A stretch of DNA of 64,000 bases from Astrocystis sublimbata (GCA_022453515.1 JAJNNY010000003.1:310001-374000); one strand, 5' to 3'. Numbered from the stretch's first letter, positions 47,807 to 60,132 are shown. Translations and numbers: made by a program. Notes: generated from the letters alone by a model not told the origin.

Positions 47807-47828
47807 AGGCTTTTCGCTTGAAAAGCCT
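47807..47828. repeat. 9-bp stem hairpin inside the TIR element
   Basis: AGGCTTTTC at 47807-47815 and GAAAAGCCT at 47820-47828 pair perfectly around a 4-base loop. A further copy of aggcttttc follows at about 47836. Confidence 0.8.
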
Positions 47829-48059
47829 GCCTGTAAGGCTTTTCACTATAGAAAATAGATTTCAACGAATAGCTTGTTTATATGTATATAATAGTTGAAT
47901 TAATAAGCAGGTCTACTTACGAAAATGGATTTCAATGAACAGTCTTTTCTAGAAATTATAGCTGAAGTGGGCATGTTCAGGCGAATCCATTTTCGGAAGG
48001 CGAATCCCTTGCTGCAAGCCATTTCAAACACCCCCCCCCCCCCCCCGCGCCGTAAGGTA

Positions 48060-49168
48060 GCTGCTTACAGTACGTTGCCCATTCCAGCAGGTCAATCAGC
48101 CAATCCAAACAAATCATGGCGCTGTTGAGATACATACCCCCTCATATGTCGTTGTCTGAATACTACCTACTAACCCTACCTACTGTAGCATCATGCTAGG
48201 CGAAAGCTTGAACCCATGAACCCACAAACCCCTTGTTGATGGTGCTATGTTGATTTGTGACTGGCTAAAACTATTAGATGCCAGATGGATTGCTGGAACC
48301 TGGGGTTGAGATAACAATATAGATAACAGCCCTGAGTAGGTAGATACCTAGCTAGGTCGCTCGGCTAGTATCCATAGGTCGGGAATTCGCAATCAACAAA
48401 ATCATGGCACTTACGGTAGCTACATGTTTTCACCTCCAATAGTCAACCACGGATTTAAAAAAGGTCTGCTTCATAAGGTTGCTATACTACCACGTACATA
48501 CCAATGAGCAATCATGGATGCCAACTTGATGTGCTCACAAACGTGGCCGACCTATCAGATCAGAGCCGTTGACCCATGCCCGAGATATCCGAACCACGCC
48601 GCCATGATCGATCATGTGCGCTGATATACCTTGACTAAATCCCCAACGGCGACGGCAGCTTTCCGCGCGGGGCATGATTGAATCATGGTCTACTGCGGAG
48701 GGTCTAGTGACACATATTCTCTAGATAAAGAGCCGCCCAAAGACTACGAACTCACGCAGCCAGCGAGGCTTTCCGCTAGTAGCCGCTAGTATCTGCATTG
48801 CTCTTGAAAATGCTCTTCTTGTGTGGAACTGATCAAATACTGTGCCGTGGTTCGTTGAACTTAGTTGTTTGGCCCGCGACAACCCGAGGCCCGTATACTC
48901 CCCCAACGTGAACAAGGCAACGTTTAAAAGGCAGCGAATATGACGATGGGGTCTTTGGCCTACTCGTACAGCTTGCGAGGGTTGCGCAACTCTGACGGTG
49001 CCTCTGAAAATAAACACCCACAATACATTCGCACGGTTACGCCTAGATGGGACCTGACGGAACTGTGATATCCCCTCGACAAGTGGTAAAGCGAGACAAT
49101 ATCTAAACTGAGGCTTGTTTACTGTCTCACTTTGAATTCTCGGTCGGCGAGATCACGAGACGGTCACC
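48060..49168. other. Intergenic, P450 upstream region
   Basis: No gene recognised between the TIR element and the P450. Short TACCTA/TAGGTA motifs near 48165-48185 and 48335-48355. Confidence 0.5.
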
Positions 49169-51059
49169 ATGCCGTTCTCTCACCTTGGTAACCTGCTGCC
49201 AGTAGTAGCTGGGCTGGTGCTTATTTACGTATGTCGAGGCCGGAATTGAAGAGTCTCAGCTATGCGTGCAACAGCGGACTGACAGCTCGTTCCAGATCGT
49301 TGGATTGGTTGTGTATCGGGTCTTCTTCCACCCCTTGGCCAAATATCCGGGTCCTCTCCTGGCCAAGATTACGGATGCCTATCAACTCTATCACGCGTGG
49401 AGGGGAGATCGCCATCTCGAGTTCTGGCGCATGCACGAGCGATATGGTACGTACCGCGTCTTGATACACGTGAAAAAGGCCTAGGATACCTACACGTGCA
49501 TAATAAGAACGGGACCGATTCTGACGAATAGTGACCGCATAGGTAAAATCGTACGGTTCGGGCCTAACAGCCTCTCCTTTAACTCCAACAGCGCCCTGAA
49601 AGACATTTACGGCTTCAAGACCAATGTGCGCAAGGCCGCATTCTACGATGCCTTTGCGCACCCTGTTCCCAACACCCACAACACGCGCGACAAGACCGTG
49701 CACGCCCGCAAGCGCCGCGTGCTGTCGCAGGCTTTCTCCGACTCGGCCATGAAGGAGATGGAGCGCTATATCCTGGCAAACGTGCGATCTTTCTGCGAGC
49801 AGATCGGTCTCGGCTCGAGCGATGATCGCAAGGGATGGACAGGTCCCAAGAACATGGCCGACTGGTGTAATTACCTCGCCATGGATATCCTGGGCGACCT
49901 TTCTTTCGGCAAGGCCTTCCACATGCTCGAGCAGCCAGACAACCGCTATGCCCTGGAACTGGTGTCACTTGCTACCACTCGACACTTGATCGTAGGTTGC
50001 CCTTTTCTGTCATCTGGGTGGTTGGTGAACCGAGATAAGCCAGTACTTATGCGGTGGAAAACAACAGTGTGGGACTATGCGTATTGTCGAGAAACTCAAC
50101 CTCGACAAGGTCCTCTTCCGGAAGATCGCCGCCGGCCGAGCCAAATACATGGCATACAGCAAGGCGCAGCTTACGGAGCGCACGAAGCTCGGCGATGACA
50201 CGGACCGCCGCGATTTCTTCTATCACCTCCTAAAGGCCCGCGACCCCGAAACCGGCCAAGGATTTGCGATGTCTGAACTCTGGGGGGAGTCGAACTTGCT
50301 GTGAGCCTCTTAGAGCATCCTCGCTCGTTGTAGCCAACTGTGGGATTGCCTTTATTAATGGCTCATCTGTTTAGGATAATTGCTGGGTCCGACACGACCT
50401 CGACAGCCATGGCGGCGACCATATTCTACTTGGTCCGCAACCCTTCAGCTCTCCATAAGGCCACCGAGGAAGTTCGCGCCAAATTCAACGAAGTCGAGGA
50501 CATCTCGCAAGGGCCGCAGCTCAACTCATGCACGTATCTACGTGCATGCATCGATGAGGCGATGCGCATGTCGCCCTCTGTAGGTGGCATCGCGCCGCGG
50601 GAGGTGCTGCCAGGCGGTATCACGATCGACGGCGAATTTGTCCCAGCCGGCGTCGTTGTTGGCACACCGCACTACACAATCCACCACAACGCATTGTATT
50701 ACCCGCAGCCTTTCGCGTACGTGCCGGAGCGGTGGATCACGGGTTCCCCTGCGACCTCCAAGATGTCTGGCGGCCCCATCACCGAGCGCGATGTATCGCT
50801 CGCCCAGAGTGCCTTTTGCCCTTTCTCTATCGGCCCACGCGGATGTATCGGTAAGGGTCTCGCGTACATCGAGCTCATGACAACCCTCGCGAGGGTGCTG
50901 TATCTGTATGATATGAGAAAGTCAACAGCCGGCCCGGACCCGGCTGAGGGAAGGCCGGAGCTGGAGTGGGGACGCCAGAGGACGGACGAGTATCAGCTAT
51001 TTGACCAATTCACGAGTCTGAAGGATGGCCCGATAGTTGAGTTTAGGAGAAGGATATAA
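49169..51059 (+). CDS. Cytochrome P450 monooxygenase
   Basis: Microsomal class II fungal P450. Five exons: 49169-49228, 49296-49446, 49543-49991, 50068-50300, 50375-51059 (525 aa). An N-terminal membrane anchor (about 8-30) is split by intron 1, followed by the hinge HPLAKYPGPLLAK. The I-helix oxygen motif AGSDTTST, the ExxR motif (DEAMRMSP), PERW and the haem loop FSIGPRGCIG (Cys about 455) are all intact. The overall pattern resembles groups annotated as benzoate-4-monooxygenase-like or isotrichodermin-hydroxylase-like; a CYP number cannot be assigned by eye. In the third exon the frame forces the acceptor at 49542 rather than the nearer TAG at 49531. No other secondary-metabolism gene adjoins it. 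Confidence 0.93.
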
Positions 51060-52207
51060 GCGTATATATTTGCATGTATATGAGACCAAAATTGATGAAT
51101 CAAATAGTACAAAGTTTGGAGTGCGATATTGCAAATAATGCCAACAAGGAGACTGACTGCCTTGAGCTTCTTTAATGATAATGGAAAACTGGCATGAAGT
51201 GGTGATGCGGAAGTTATGGTGTTGGGATCGAATATGCGATTCGTTAGTATCGTCGGCCAACTTTCCTTAGTCCTCGATTTTGTAGGACGAATCATTAGAT
51301 CCAATTAATTCAATTCTGTAATTTAAACACCCGACAGATATGTAGCCATCAAGACACGTCCGCAATTTATTTCTAGTCTCCAGAAATCATATGTCGTCTT
51401 GATAGCATATGTAACTCTATGAAGAATTACCTGCGATCCTTATGTGATGACACTGGCCAACTGATTGGGATCTCTATGTTCTCGCGATCCCGGATACGCG
51501 CGAACACAATTCACTACACACTCAATTCACCAGTGGCACATATCATGACTACTATTCATGTAAGTTCACCAGGAGCCACATAAGACCAGTGGCTCGAGTG
51601 GGTATCTTATGGACAATGCCAGGGATTCTCGAGAGTTGACGAGCCAAGGATCGAAATCAAGAAATAGCCGTGTGCTTTACCCCACCTCCCATGCGTAGCG
51701 AGGAACAGGCCTGAGACCGTACGTACATGAGGGGTGGAAGATGATGGAGCGTGACCATATTCATTGATAGAATTGGCAAATATGCCTCGGTGACTCGGTG
51801 CAATGATGCAGCTTCGCTGGTTTTTCTGGAACAGGAAATTTCGGAACCTCTGAAAGTGACGATTGGGTAATAAATACATTACGTCCCACGACGGCTTGAG
51901 TTAAACGGCTTGAGTTACACAACCTCGAGAGAGGCGAGAGAGGTTCGCCTCGGATCAGACTGTATGCAGTGGACAGGCCTCGGATAATCATTGTCCTTGG
52001 TATATAACATTAGGTAGGCATATATATCAGTGATCACATACAACCTATACACAGGTGGGATGGGATTGGCTCGCTTCTGACCAGTAGTGTTATAACGCCG
52101 AACTCCATAAGAGGTCCGAACATACTTTGCATGAAATAAAGAGTGTTGGAAGAACGCGACGGAACAAGTCATCGTGTATAATTCTACGCATCTTTGATTA
52201 TGCCAAA
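51060..52207. other. Intergenic
   Basis: P450 3' flank and GH5 promoter; tatataa at 52001 is a weak TATA candidate about 200 bases before the GH5 start. A short direct repeat (acggcttgagtta) lies at about 51892-51917. No gene recognised. Confidence 0.5.
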
Positions 52208-53746
52208 ATGCTACGATCACTCCTAGGATCATCGCTGCTTCCGCTCCTCGCGCTGAGTAGCGCTCTGTTTGCTCAGCCATCATGGACTTCACCAGTGCCA
52301 CGCCAATCGGCAGAATGGCCTTATGGTCCCTTCAAGGTGTCAGGTGCAGAGATGAAGGACTCTCGTGGTGAATCTATCGTGTATGCTGGTACCAATTGGC
52401 CTGGTCACGGCGAGGTCAGTAAGTAACAATCCACGACTGATTCCATTCCCCGTTATTATCCATGCAGACAATGCTGTATAGACGAGAGTATCATCCGAGG
52501 GCAATGTGCTAGTTCTTACAGTCACTCACGGGGAGTCCTTCAGTAACACCGCTAACTCTAAATATTGTAGTGATTCCCGATGGACTACAGTATCAGTCGA
52601 TTGAGATGATCGTCTCCAAGATCAAAAGCCTCGGTATGAACGCAATCCGTCTGACGTATGCCATTCAGATGGTCGATCAGATTTATGCAAATGGCGATAA
52701 GGACACTACGGTTCAGCAATCGTTCAATACCGCCTTGGGGGCAACCAATGGGCCAAAGGTCTATGCTCAGTTTCTTGCCAAGAATCCCTCTTTCAATTCG
52801 AGCACGACCCGATTGGATGTGTTCGATGCAGTAGCTGCGGAATGTGCCAAACAACGTAAGTAACGAGGTGTTTGCCACCAAGCCATGAATTTGGCAGCGC
52901 CTTGGGTCAGTTAGGCATACTAACTCTTACTCCCCCCTGACAGAGATCCACGTTCATCTGGACAACCACATTTCAAAGGCATCATGGTGCTGCTCCACGA
53001 ACGACGGCAATTCGTGGTTTGGTGATCGAGACTATAACGTCTCAAATTGGCTGCGAGGACTCGCCTATATGGCGACGCACGCCAAGGCATGGACAGCTCT
53101 TACATCGATTTCTCTGCGCAACGAGCTTCGGTCGCCGGACAACAACCCGTCGCTCAAGTCACAGTCATACAACTGGAGGGACTGGTATACGTACACGAAG
53201 CAGGGGACGGCAGCAATCCACTCAGCCAACCCGGATGTCCTCATCTTCCTGTCGGGGCTCGACTTCGACACCTACATCACGCCGGTCTTCCAGGGGACAG
53301 CCATGACGCCTGGGACAGCCAAGTACAGTGCAGCGGATTTCCCAGGACACGCGGACAAGCTGGTGCTCGAGGTGCACAACTACAACAACGGGGCGACGAG
53401 CTGCTCGAGCCTCGAGGGCTCGCTGTACAACAGCGGGTTCCAGGCGATGCACAAGGAAGATCCCAAGACAGTGAACGTGTTCCCGGTGGTGCTGAGCGAG
53501 TTCGGCTTCGCGCAGACGGACTCGGAGTGGCGCCGCGTCTACTCCACATGCATCGCGGGTTATCTGGCGAAGCAGAAGGCGGGCTGGTTCATCTGGGTGG
53601 TCAGCGGTAGCTACTACATCCGGTCCGGAACTCAGGACTACGAAGAGGCATGGGGCCTGCTTTCGCACGATTGGTCAAAATGGCGGTCGCAATCGTATAT
53701 CGATGGGGGTCTGAAGCCGCTCGTGAAGAATACAGTAAAGAACTAG
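52208..53746 (+). CDS. Secreted GH5 glycoside hydrolase (cellulase-like)
   Basis: Three exons: 52208-52418, 52571-52855, 52944-53746 (432 aa). Signal peptide about residues 1-22 (LLALSSALFA). The GH5 barrel starts YAGTNWPGHGEVMIP (Met codon rebuilt by intron 1) and contains HVHLDNH, the acid/base Glu in SLRNELRSPDN (about 226) and the nucleophile in VLSEFGFAQ (about 350). The C-terminus has no carbohydrate-binding module. Members of this group are usually annotated as cellulase or endo-beta-glucanase, and exact polysaccharide preference is not visible. It differs from the intracellular steryl-glucosidase GH5 at 32636 in having a secretion signal and lacking the C-terminal sandwich domain. Confidence 0.92.
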
Positions 53747-54448
53747 GTGGGCTTGCAGTTGGTACTATAGAGGTTGCCACATGTAGTATGCGCACATGTT
53801 CATGCTCATGTTAGCAAGTAGTTCTGTGACGATTGTCCCGAGAATAACCACGCGACAACGATGAAAATGAAGGCTTCGTCTGTGGTAACCTCATAGGATA
53901 GATCTATATGAGCTCAGGATATCGAGGGTGGAGCTTTCAGTCTGTCAGTATGTGATATTCATTTGTAGGTGGCCGATTCATATGAAAAGAGAGAGTATCA
54001 CTTACATGTATCTACTCTACTGTAGAATCAAATGTTTTAAGTGAAAGTGAGCATTGGCTAAGAATTCGGATTGAAGACTTGAGCATTGTGAACAACGGCT
54101 TCATAGCTATTATGAGGGGCGAGGGGCCAAGGGCCAAGCTCTCATCCCGGGCTCCTGCAGCTGTAGACCCACAAAAGCGGGAGCTACCGACAGGCACCGA
54201 CCGATAGCTTTGCTTATCGACACGCTCGACGGGTCGCGTCTGCTCTGCACCGATTGACGTCGAGCTCTCCTGCATACCACCTACCTAAGTAGGTACTTAC
54301 TTCCCTTTCTTGCTCCCTCGTGGTTCAAGTTGCATCACAGCACAGCATCATGCACATGGAATTGTGATTCATTAAGTCGAACACTCAAGGTTCAAAACCC
54401 ACCTGGCACTGGGCACCTTTTTACGGGCGATCCGGACTCTTCACACCG
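53747..54448. other. Intergenic
   Basis: GH5 3' flank and nucleoporin promoter. A CACCTACCTAAGTAGGTAC motif sits at about 54280-54298. No gene recognised. Confidence 0.5.
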
Positions 54449-56356
54449 ATGGCGCCTCTCTGCAGGTTCTACCAACAGGGCAACTGTCGCAATGGAGGTG
54501 CGTCCATCAATCAAACTCCGCGATTAAGGAACAAAATCTAATCGTTTCACCAGCAAACTGTCGCTTCGAACACCCCGGAGTGAACACCGATTCGAACCCC
54601 TTCAGCAACAACCGCTTCAATGCCTTGAACAACAATCAGTCAAGGCCGCAGGATGGCACGAATCCGTACAAGGTGACCAAGGATAGCATCAAAGTCGATC
54701 TTGCCGATGAGCGCCCGACATGGATCCTATCTTGCTACGGCCCCGGAAAAGATGCCCCGGAGCAGCTTTTTGGCGGCTATCCCCGTGAACAGAGTCTCGA
54801 GGAGGTCATGCTACACATAAGGGGATCAGCGAACCCGCAACAAGCTGTACGGTGCCTTTCATCGCCCTCTCCTTGTCTTATTGCCCAGCCCACTCCGTCC
54901 GCTATCTCTTGACTGACAGTTGATCCAACAACCCTAGCTTACCGAGGTGACAGCCCTTCACAGTCAATCTGAGCAACAAATTCAGACCACACTGGGAAAT
55001 CTCGATGGCGCCGTTCAGTTCGTCCTCGCCGCCGCGAACAACCACCCCAACCGCAATGACATCTGCAAGCAGAATACCATGGAAGGTGGAACGACTGGTA
55101 TATTTGCTGTAAAGACAGGTTTCCATGATAATCCCTTGATGTCGGGTTCTAGCGCCAACCAAAATCCCTTTTCTACAACGAATCAGGCCAACCCGTTTGG
55201 TGGTGGAGGTGGTGGAGGTGGTGGAACGTCTGCCTTTGGTCAACCATCTGCGCTCGGTCAGAAACCGAGTCCCTTTGGAACTGCCACTCCATCAGCATTC
55301 GGCCAGCCTTCCCAGATGGGTGCTGGTGGCCCAGCTTTTGGTCAGCCCTCACAGATGGGAGCGTCCACGCCTGCCTTTGGACAAACGTCACAAATAGGGG
55401 CGTCTGCGCCTGCTTTTGGGCAACCATCGCAGATGGGTGCCGCTGCGTCCGCCTTCGGACAGCCTTCATCTATGGGTCAGAGGCCAAATCCATTTGCCGC
55501 AGCCGCAAGCGCAGCCCCTGCAGCTTCACCATTTGCGTCGGCCAGCCAGTCAGCCTTCGGGCAGCCTTCAACCATTGGGCAACCAACAAACCCATTCGGG
55601 GCCCCCGCTAACTCGGCAACGCCAAGCCCGTTCGCTCGACCGGCTATCCCATCAGTAAATGAGGGCAACAGTTTCTTCAACAGGCAAGATACCAAGCCCT
55701 TTGCACAGGCTTCGGCGCCCAACCCTTTCGGCGCATCTGCGGCCTCGAAAGAGCTGTCGATGGACACTTCTGGCCCTTCCTCCGCGCCAAGCAATCCTTT
55801 CGGGCAGCCCCCGAGTACGGGGTCCGGATTTGCTACACAGGCAGCAAATCCCTTCGCAGTCGCCTCCGGTGGTGGCGGTTTCACAAACGCAACGCCCAAT
55901 GGATCAGGCCCCGGGGGGTCCACTCAGGGATTTGCGAAGCCGGCACCATCCTCCACCACGACAGCCAACAGGTCTGGCCCTTACGCGCCAGAAAGCACAA
56001 AGCAGCACCCTCCCATCGAGAGTTACATCACGAAGAGCCAGGACGGCCGGACCACGGCTTTTAACGGACAGCCGATTGCATACAGATGGAAAGTCAACGA
56101 CCGATACCAGATTGAGCCGCCCGAGAATCCCACTCGGGACCAGCAAATGCTAGGCATACGCAAGCCCGACGGTGCCTGGCGCAAGGTCCTATTTCCGGAT
56201 GGACCACCTCTATACAACAAGGATACGGAACCGGACGCGGGCAAATACAACGCTACTGTCAAGGCGATGTACCAACAGGTGGCGGCCGCGGGGCGGTTCC
56301 AGGGATCCATGCCCGAGGTACCGCCCATGAGGGAGGATTGCGTATGGTCGTTCTAA
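54449..56356 (+). CDS. CCCH zinc-finger FG nucleoporin, Nup42/Amo1 type
   Basis: Probable orthologue of yeast Nup42 (Rip1) / fission-yeast Amo1, a cytoplasmic-side nucleoporin used in mRNA export. Three exons: 54449-54497, 54554-54846, 54938-56356 (586 aa). The first two exons join to make a single CCCH finger, C-x7-C-x5-C-x3-H (CRFYQQGNC...CRFEH). A conserved structured segment follows (about 40-180, with TWILSCYGPGKDAPEQLFGG), then a long FG-repeat region (about 190-470) rich in AFGQPS and NPF units. The C-terminal block (about 490-586, HPPIESYITKSQDGRTTAFN to REDCVWSF) is a conserved tail. The donor at 54847 (GTACGG) is not optimal, but the frame is kept. Confidence 0.9.
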
Positions 56357-56759
56357 CGACTTGCGACTGCTATAAGATTTATATAATCGATAGGGCGACT
56401 ACTTGTCGCTCGCATTTGTGCAGCGGTCAGCCAAGTGCTACGGATCTCATGGACTAAGGTACCGTTGCAGAGCGTCATGATATAGGATGTATAACGACTG
56501 AAAAATTAGATACCCTCGGCTGAATTCGACATTCGATTCTCAGTACATTCACTTGATTCATATCATGCTGACAAGCGAGCAAGGATACTTAGTTTGAAAT
56601 GATTTTTCTTTCTTTTTTGCTTCTTTATAGCGGGAAGCTACTATTGTTGTGGCTGGCCTCTGGCCTACAGTCAAGTATTCTAGATCCGAGCCGGGACAAC
56701 GTGTCCTCCCCAGCGCCTCGCTCTCATCCAGTTCAAGTACATGATCCAGAGATGTGCAC
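56357..56759. other. Intergenic between convergent genes
   Basis: 3' flanks of the nucleoporin (+) and RPS20 (-). Nothing else seen. Confidence 0.6.
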
Positions 56760-57317
56760 TTAGGCGGCGATGGTAACCTCGACCTCGACACCGGCCTCGA
56801 TGTTGACGATGATCTGCTTGACGATCTCGGTGGGGGCGTTCAGGTCGATGAGGCGTTTGTAGATTCTCATCTCGTAGCAGTCCCAGGTCTTGGAACCCTC
56901 ACCGCAAGGGGTCTTACGGGTAGTGACCTTAAGGGTCTTGGTGGGTAGACGGACGGCTGTGGCGATGATGTGTCGTTAGCGGGGGAGATATGGACGGTTG
57001 AGGGGATCACGTACGGCCCTTGACGCGCAGGTCCTTGCTCTTGGCGCGGTCAATCAGCTCCTGCGAGACCTTCTCGAGGGACTGGACTGTGGTTTGGTGT
57101 TAGCATGAGGATTCCTTTGATTTCTTGTTTTCGAATTGCGATGGGTTCATGGAGTGAACATACCCTTGCGGGAGGTCAAGGTGATGCGGATCTTGTGAGT
57201 CTTGGGCGCCTCGCTACGCGCAGCCGTTACGTTAGCCAAATGCTGTCCTGTCCATGTCGGATATCGAAGTATGGTCGCGCCTTACCCGAAATCCTTGTCC
57301 TTCTGGTTGTAAGACAT
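56760..57317 (-). CDS. RPS20: 40S ribosomal protein uS10 (S20)
   Basis: Small-subunit ribosomal protein of the head domain. Four exons: 57317-57286, 57213-57164, 57086-57015, 56956-56760 (116 aa). Reads [10 protein letters not shown], then [16 protein letters not shown], then [17 protein letters not shown], then [20 protein letters not shown], and ends VEVTIAA, matching eukaryotic uS10 throughout. Intron-dense structure in such a short gene is typical of fungal ribosomal protein genes. There is probably one more intron in the 5' leader. Confidence 0.97.
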
Positions 57318-58096
57318 GATGGGCGATCTGGGATGGAAATCGAGGTGGTGGTGGGAGGTTGATGGGTGCTTGACTGGCGATGCCTTCACGACTGTGAGGA
57401 GCGGAGTTGGGTCAGCACAGGTCAGGCGAAAGGATCACAGTACACCGATGCGATGCTATGCGACGCGACAACTTACCTCGAACGTGAGTTTGCGTTTCGG
57501 TAACGTGATGAAGGCTGATGATGGGTCTGGAGTGAAGATATCGGGATGCCAACAAGAAGTTCGGAAAAGTGACAAGGTGGTGGGGCTGCTCTTTGGCAGC
57601 ATCCGAGTAGTCGAATTTCCATGTCTGTGGATGGCCGAATTGGCCCGATAAGATAAGGGCTTGCTGCTAAAGTGTCTGGCCGCAGAGATGTGGGGCCCGA
57701 CTCCCGTTGAGCTGGCTATGTACCTAGGTACCTCCGTATGTAAGATGTGGCTCGCGTAGACCCTGTCCAATGGAAAGCAGATCCTTGTTTCGTTACTGGT
57801 TCTACTTGCTGCAGTCATCCGGCGAGACTGCGAGACTTAAAGTTCATGGTGGATATACTACCATCTGGCTCATCATGAGCCATCCCAACCGGTTTTACGT
57901 TCACTGATGTTCTTTTATAATTCATTACTTCGAGATACGGAACTTGCTGCGTCTGTGATCAAAACAGTCCCAACCAGCCAACAAGATAAATATTTACTCA
58001 ACCTCAACCTCAGCCTCAACCACAACCACAACCCTTGTCTACCTCACGGTATCCCTGCGGCCCATATAAGCTGAAGACTGTGAGCCCTTGTGTGTC
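57318..58096. other. Divergent promoter region RPS20 / CUE3
   Basis: Holds the RPS20 leader with its intron, the two promoters, a GTACCTAGGTACC motif at about 57720, and a CAACCT/CAACCA tandem repeat at 57999-58034 in the presumed CUE3 leader. Confidence 0.55.
57392..57476 (-). other. Probable 5'-UTR intron of RPS20
   Basis: On the minus strand GAG/GTAAGTT at 57476 and CTCACAG at 57392 bracket 85 bases with a GTGCTGAC branch-like site, ending 75 bases before the RPS20 start codon. Leader introns are common in ribosomal protein genes. Confidence 0.6.
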
Positions 58097-60132
58097 ATGA
58101 CGACTACACTGCCTTCGTTTGCGCCCTTTCCCGAGGCTCCTTGGAGAGACCGCATCGTCCCAAACGAATGGGAAATATGCATTTCGACTTGGCTTGCACT
58201 AACAGAAGCATATCTATCTCTATCCGAGAAGGACCTGTTACGGCACATAAAACAGGATGAGTCCATCACGTCTTTCCAAAGCACTTTTGTTAAAGAGGTA
58301 GCTGCTAGCGGCTCAAATATCCTCGGGGCTTCGAAAACAGCCACGAGTCTTCTTCGCCAGTCTTTTCTCTTCTCCTCGAGACTGCTTCGACTATCATCAA
58401 CACCTTCTCAGTTGCTCTCTTGGCAGTTTCTATCCGACTTCACTCGAGCGCATGGGAAGAAGAATGCGGCCCAGCTTGTTCAACTGGCATGTCAAAAGCC
58501 AGCAGCAGAGGCTTCTTTACAAGCCATCAAGAAGTCATTAATACAATCTCTCGATTCCGGCATTAAAGGAGACATGACCATTTTGGAGATGCATCTCAAG
58601 AGGTTGAACCATCTAATCCACACATCACCGCATGTAGCCGATTTCTTCCTTGTTGGCAGCGACTTCCTCGATGGCCTTGTCACTTGTTTCAGGGTCATGA
58701 ACCCTCCTTTAAGGAAGACCATCATCACTACGACCTACCTTTGCCTCATTGGTCTGACAGAGGGCGATTCGCCTAAGTATTCCATGCTTGCGGACCAGCT
58801 CTATTCGCTAAAAGCAGCCGCTGAAGCTCATAAAGCTACTATTCACCACGTTAACGACTCAATGGTTGCCGAGCTGGTGACAGTGACACCAATCCTTAAA
58901 CAGGTGCAAAATCGCCTTGAGCACTCTGATGCAGGAATCACGCGTATAAGGCCGGTCATCACTGCTCTGGAAGGATATCGCAAACCTGGTACTGGTACAC
59001 GCCCAAAACGTCTTATCAAGCGCAAGGTCGACAAGGGCAAAAACATCATGACGGAAGACGATCAGTTAGGGGAAATGCGAGTGCATCGGATGAGTCAAAT
59101 ATCTCAGATACAGGATCTATTTCCCGAATTGGGATCTGGATTTGTCTCACAATTGCTCGATGAGTACGGCGACAATACAGAACAAGTTATAGCCCATCTA
59201 CTTGAGGATTCGCTTCCATCTCATTTAGCCAAAGCTGACCGCACCAGAGAGCTGTTAGTATTTACCAATGCGATCTCCACTGTCTTTTCTAATACAGCTG
59301 CAGGTCACCGGAGCGCACACGGAAGAAAAGCCATGATATGGCTCCCCGGTCAACGCCTCCACAAGTCCCCATCCGTCACAACGCCTTTGATGACGACGAA
59401 CTGGATCAGTTGACTGTTGACACCTCCAAGCTCCACTTTGGAAAACGTAACCCCGGACGAACCACAGATGACATTCTCAACGATCGTTCGTCGGCCCCTA
59501 AGATGGCTGCTATACTTTCGGCACTTTCAGCTTTTGATGCCGATGATGACGAACGTGATGATACATATGACGCCGTAGACGCCGGCTTCATTGTAGACGA
59601 CGGCCACCCGGAAGTCGCAGAAGACCAAAAACGCAAAGATGCCAATGAAGAAACACTGTTCCGAGCCTACCAGGCCAATCCTAAATCCTTTGAAAGGGAC
59701 GCGGCGACAAGAAGGAGCGATGCAAGAAATAGACTGAAACAAGAGTCGGGCATGACGGATGAAGCCATCGAAGGATGGGCTGTCATGCTCAGCCGGGCAC
59801 CTCACCAGATGAAACAACTCGAAGCAAAATACAGCGCTTTCAGCGGGGGGCAACGAACTCTGGAGTCGACGGCTTGGCGAGCTCCTGCAAACCAAGAGTC
59901 AGATGGCGAACCTGGAGGTTCAAGCCAAAGGGGATCAAATGACCGTGGTCGAGGTAGAGGCAGGGGGCGAGGAAGAGGAGGCGGCCGTGGTGGAAATGCA
60001 GCAGGCCCCGCTGGCGAGAAGGAAACCGAAAACGCCAGGAAACACAAGGAGGCGAACAAGGGCTCCAGGGCAAATCACAACCGTCGTGACCAACGCGCTA
60101 GAAAGATGGCTCGAGGAGGCTTCCCAGGCTGA
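58097..60132 (+). CDS. CUE3: CUE-domain protein, Cue3/ASCC2-like
   Basis: Likely orthologue of yeast Cue3 (Rqt3) and human ASCC2, the ubiquitin-binding subunit of the ribosome-quality-control trigger complex that splits collided ribosomes. Two exons, 58097-59253 and 59304-60132 (661 aa). An N-terminal helical domain (about 1-300) precedes a CUE domain (about 332-372, ISQIQDLFPEL...LLDEYGDNTEQVIAHLLE). The second exon has the motif APRSTPPQVP, the acidic FDDDELDQL region, and a Gly/Arg-rich tail (RGRGRGRGRGRGGGRGG, about 600-620) ending KMARGGFPG. The intron has GTTAGT as donor and two possible acceptors six bases apart (59297, 59303), both in frame. The 3' end is only 63 bases from the next gene's stop, in convergent orientation. 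Confidence 0.9.

Larger units (their letters stand above)
47344..48059. mobile_element. 712-bp TIR element flanked by TA, MITE-like
   Basis: CCTTACGGCGC followed by a G run and then tgtttgaaatggcttgcag begins at 47346, and its reverse complement ends at 48057. The arms (47346-47389 and 48005-48057) match base for base apart from the G/C run, which is 7 long on the left and 16 on the right. Both ends are bordered by TA, the target duplication of Tc1/mariner-type transposons. The 712-bp interior has no coding frame; it contains a tRNA-like segment, a foldback (47673-47767), a 9-bp hairpin (47807-47828) and short direct repeats. This fits a non-autonomous element. Because TACCTTA-like motifs are common in this genome, the TA duplication alone is weak; the 44-53-base arms are the strong evidence. 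Confidence 0.75.

Noticed and set aside
55173..55923. Minus-strand frames under the FG-repeat nucleoporin
   Set aside because: Low-complexity shadows of the FG repeats.
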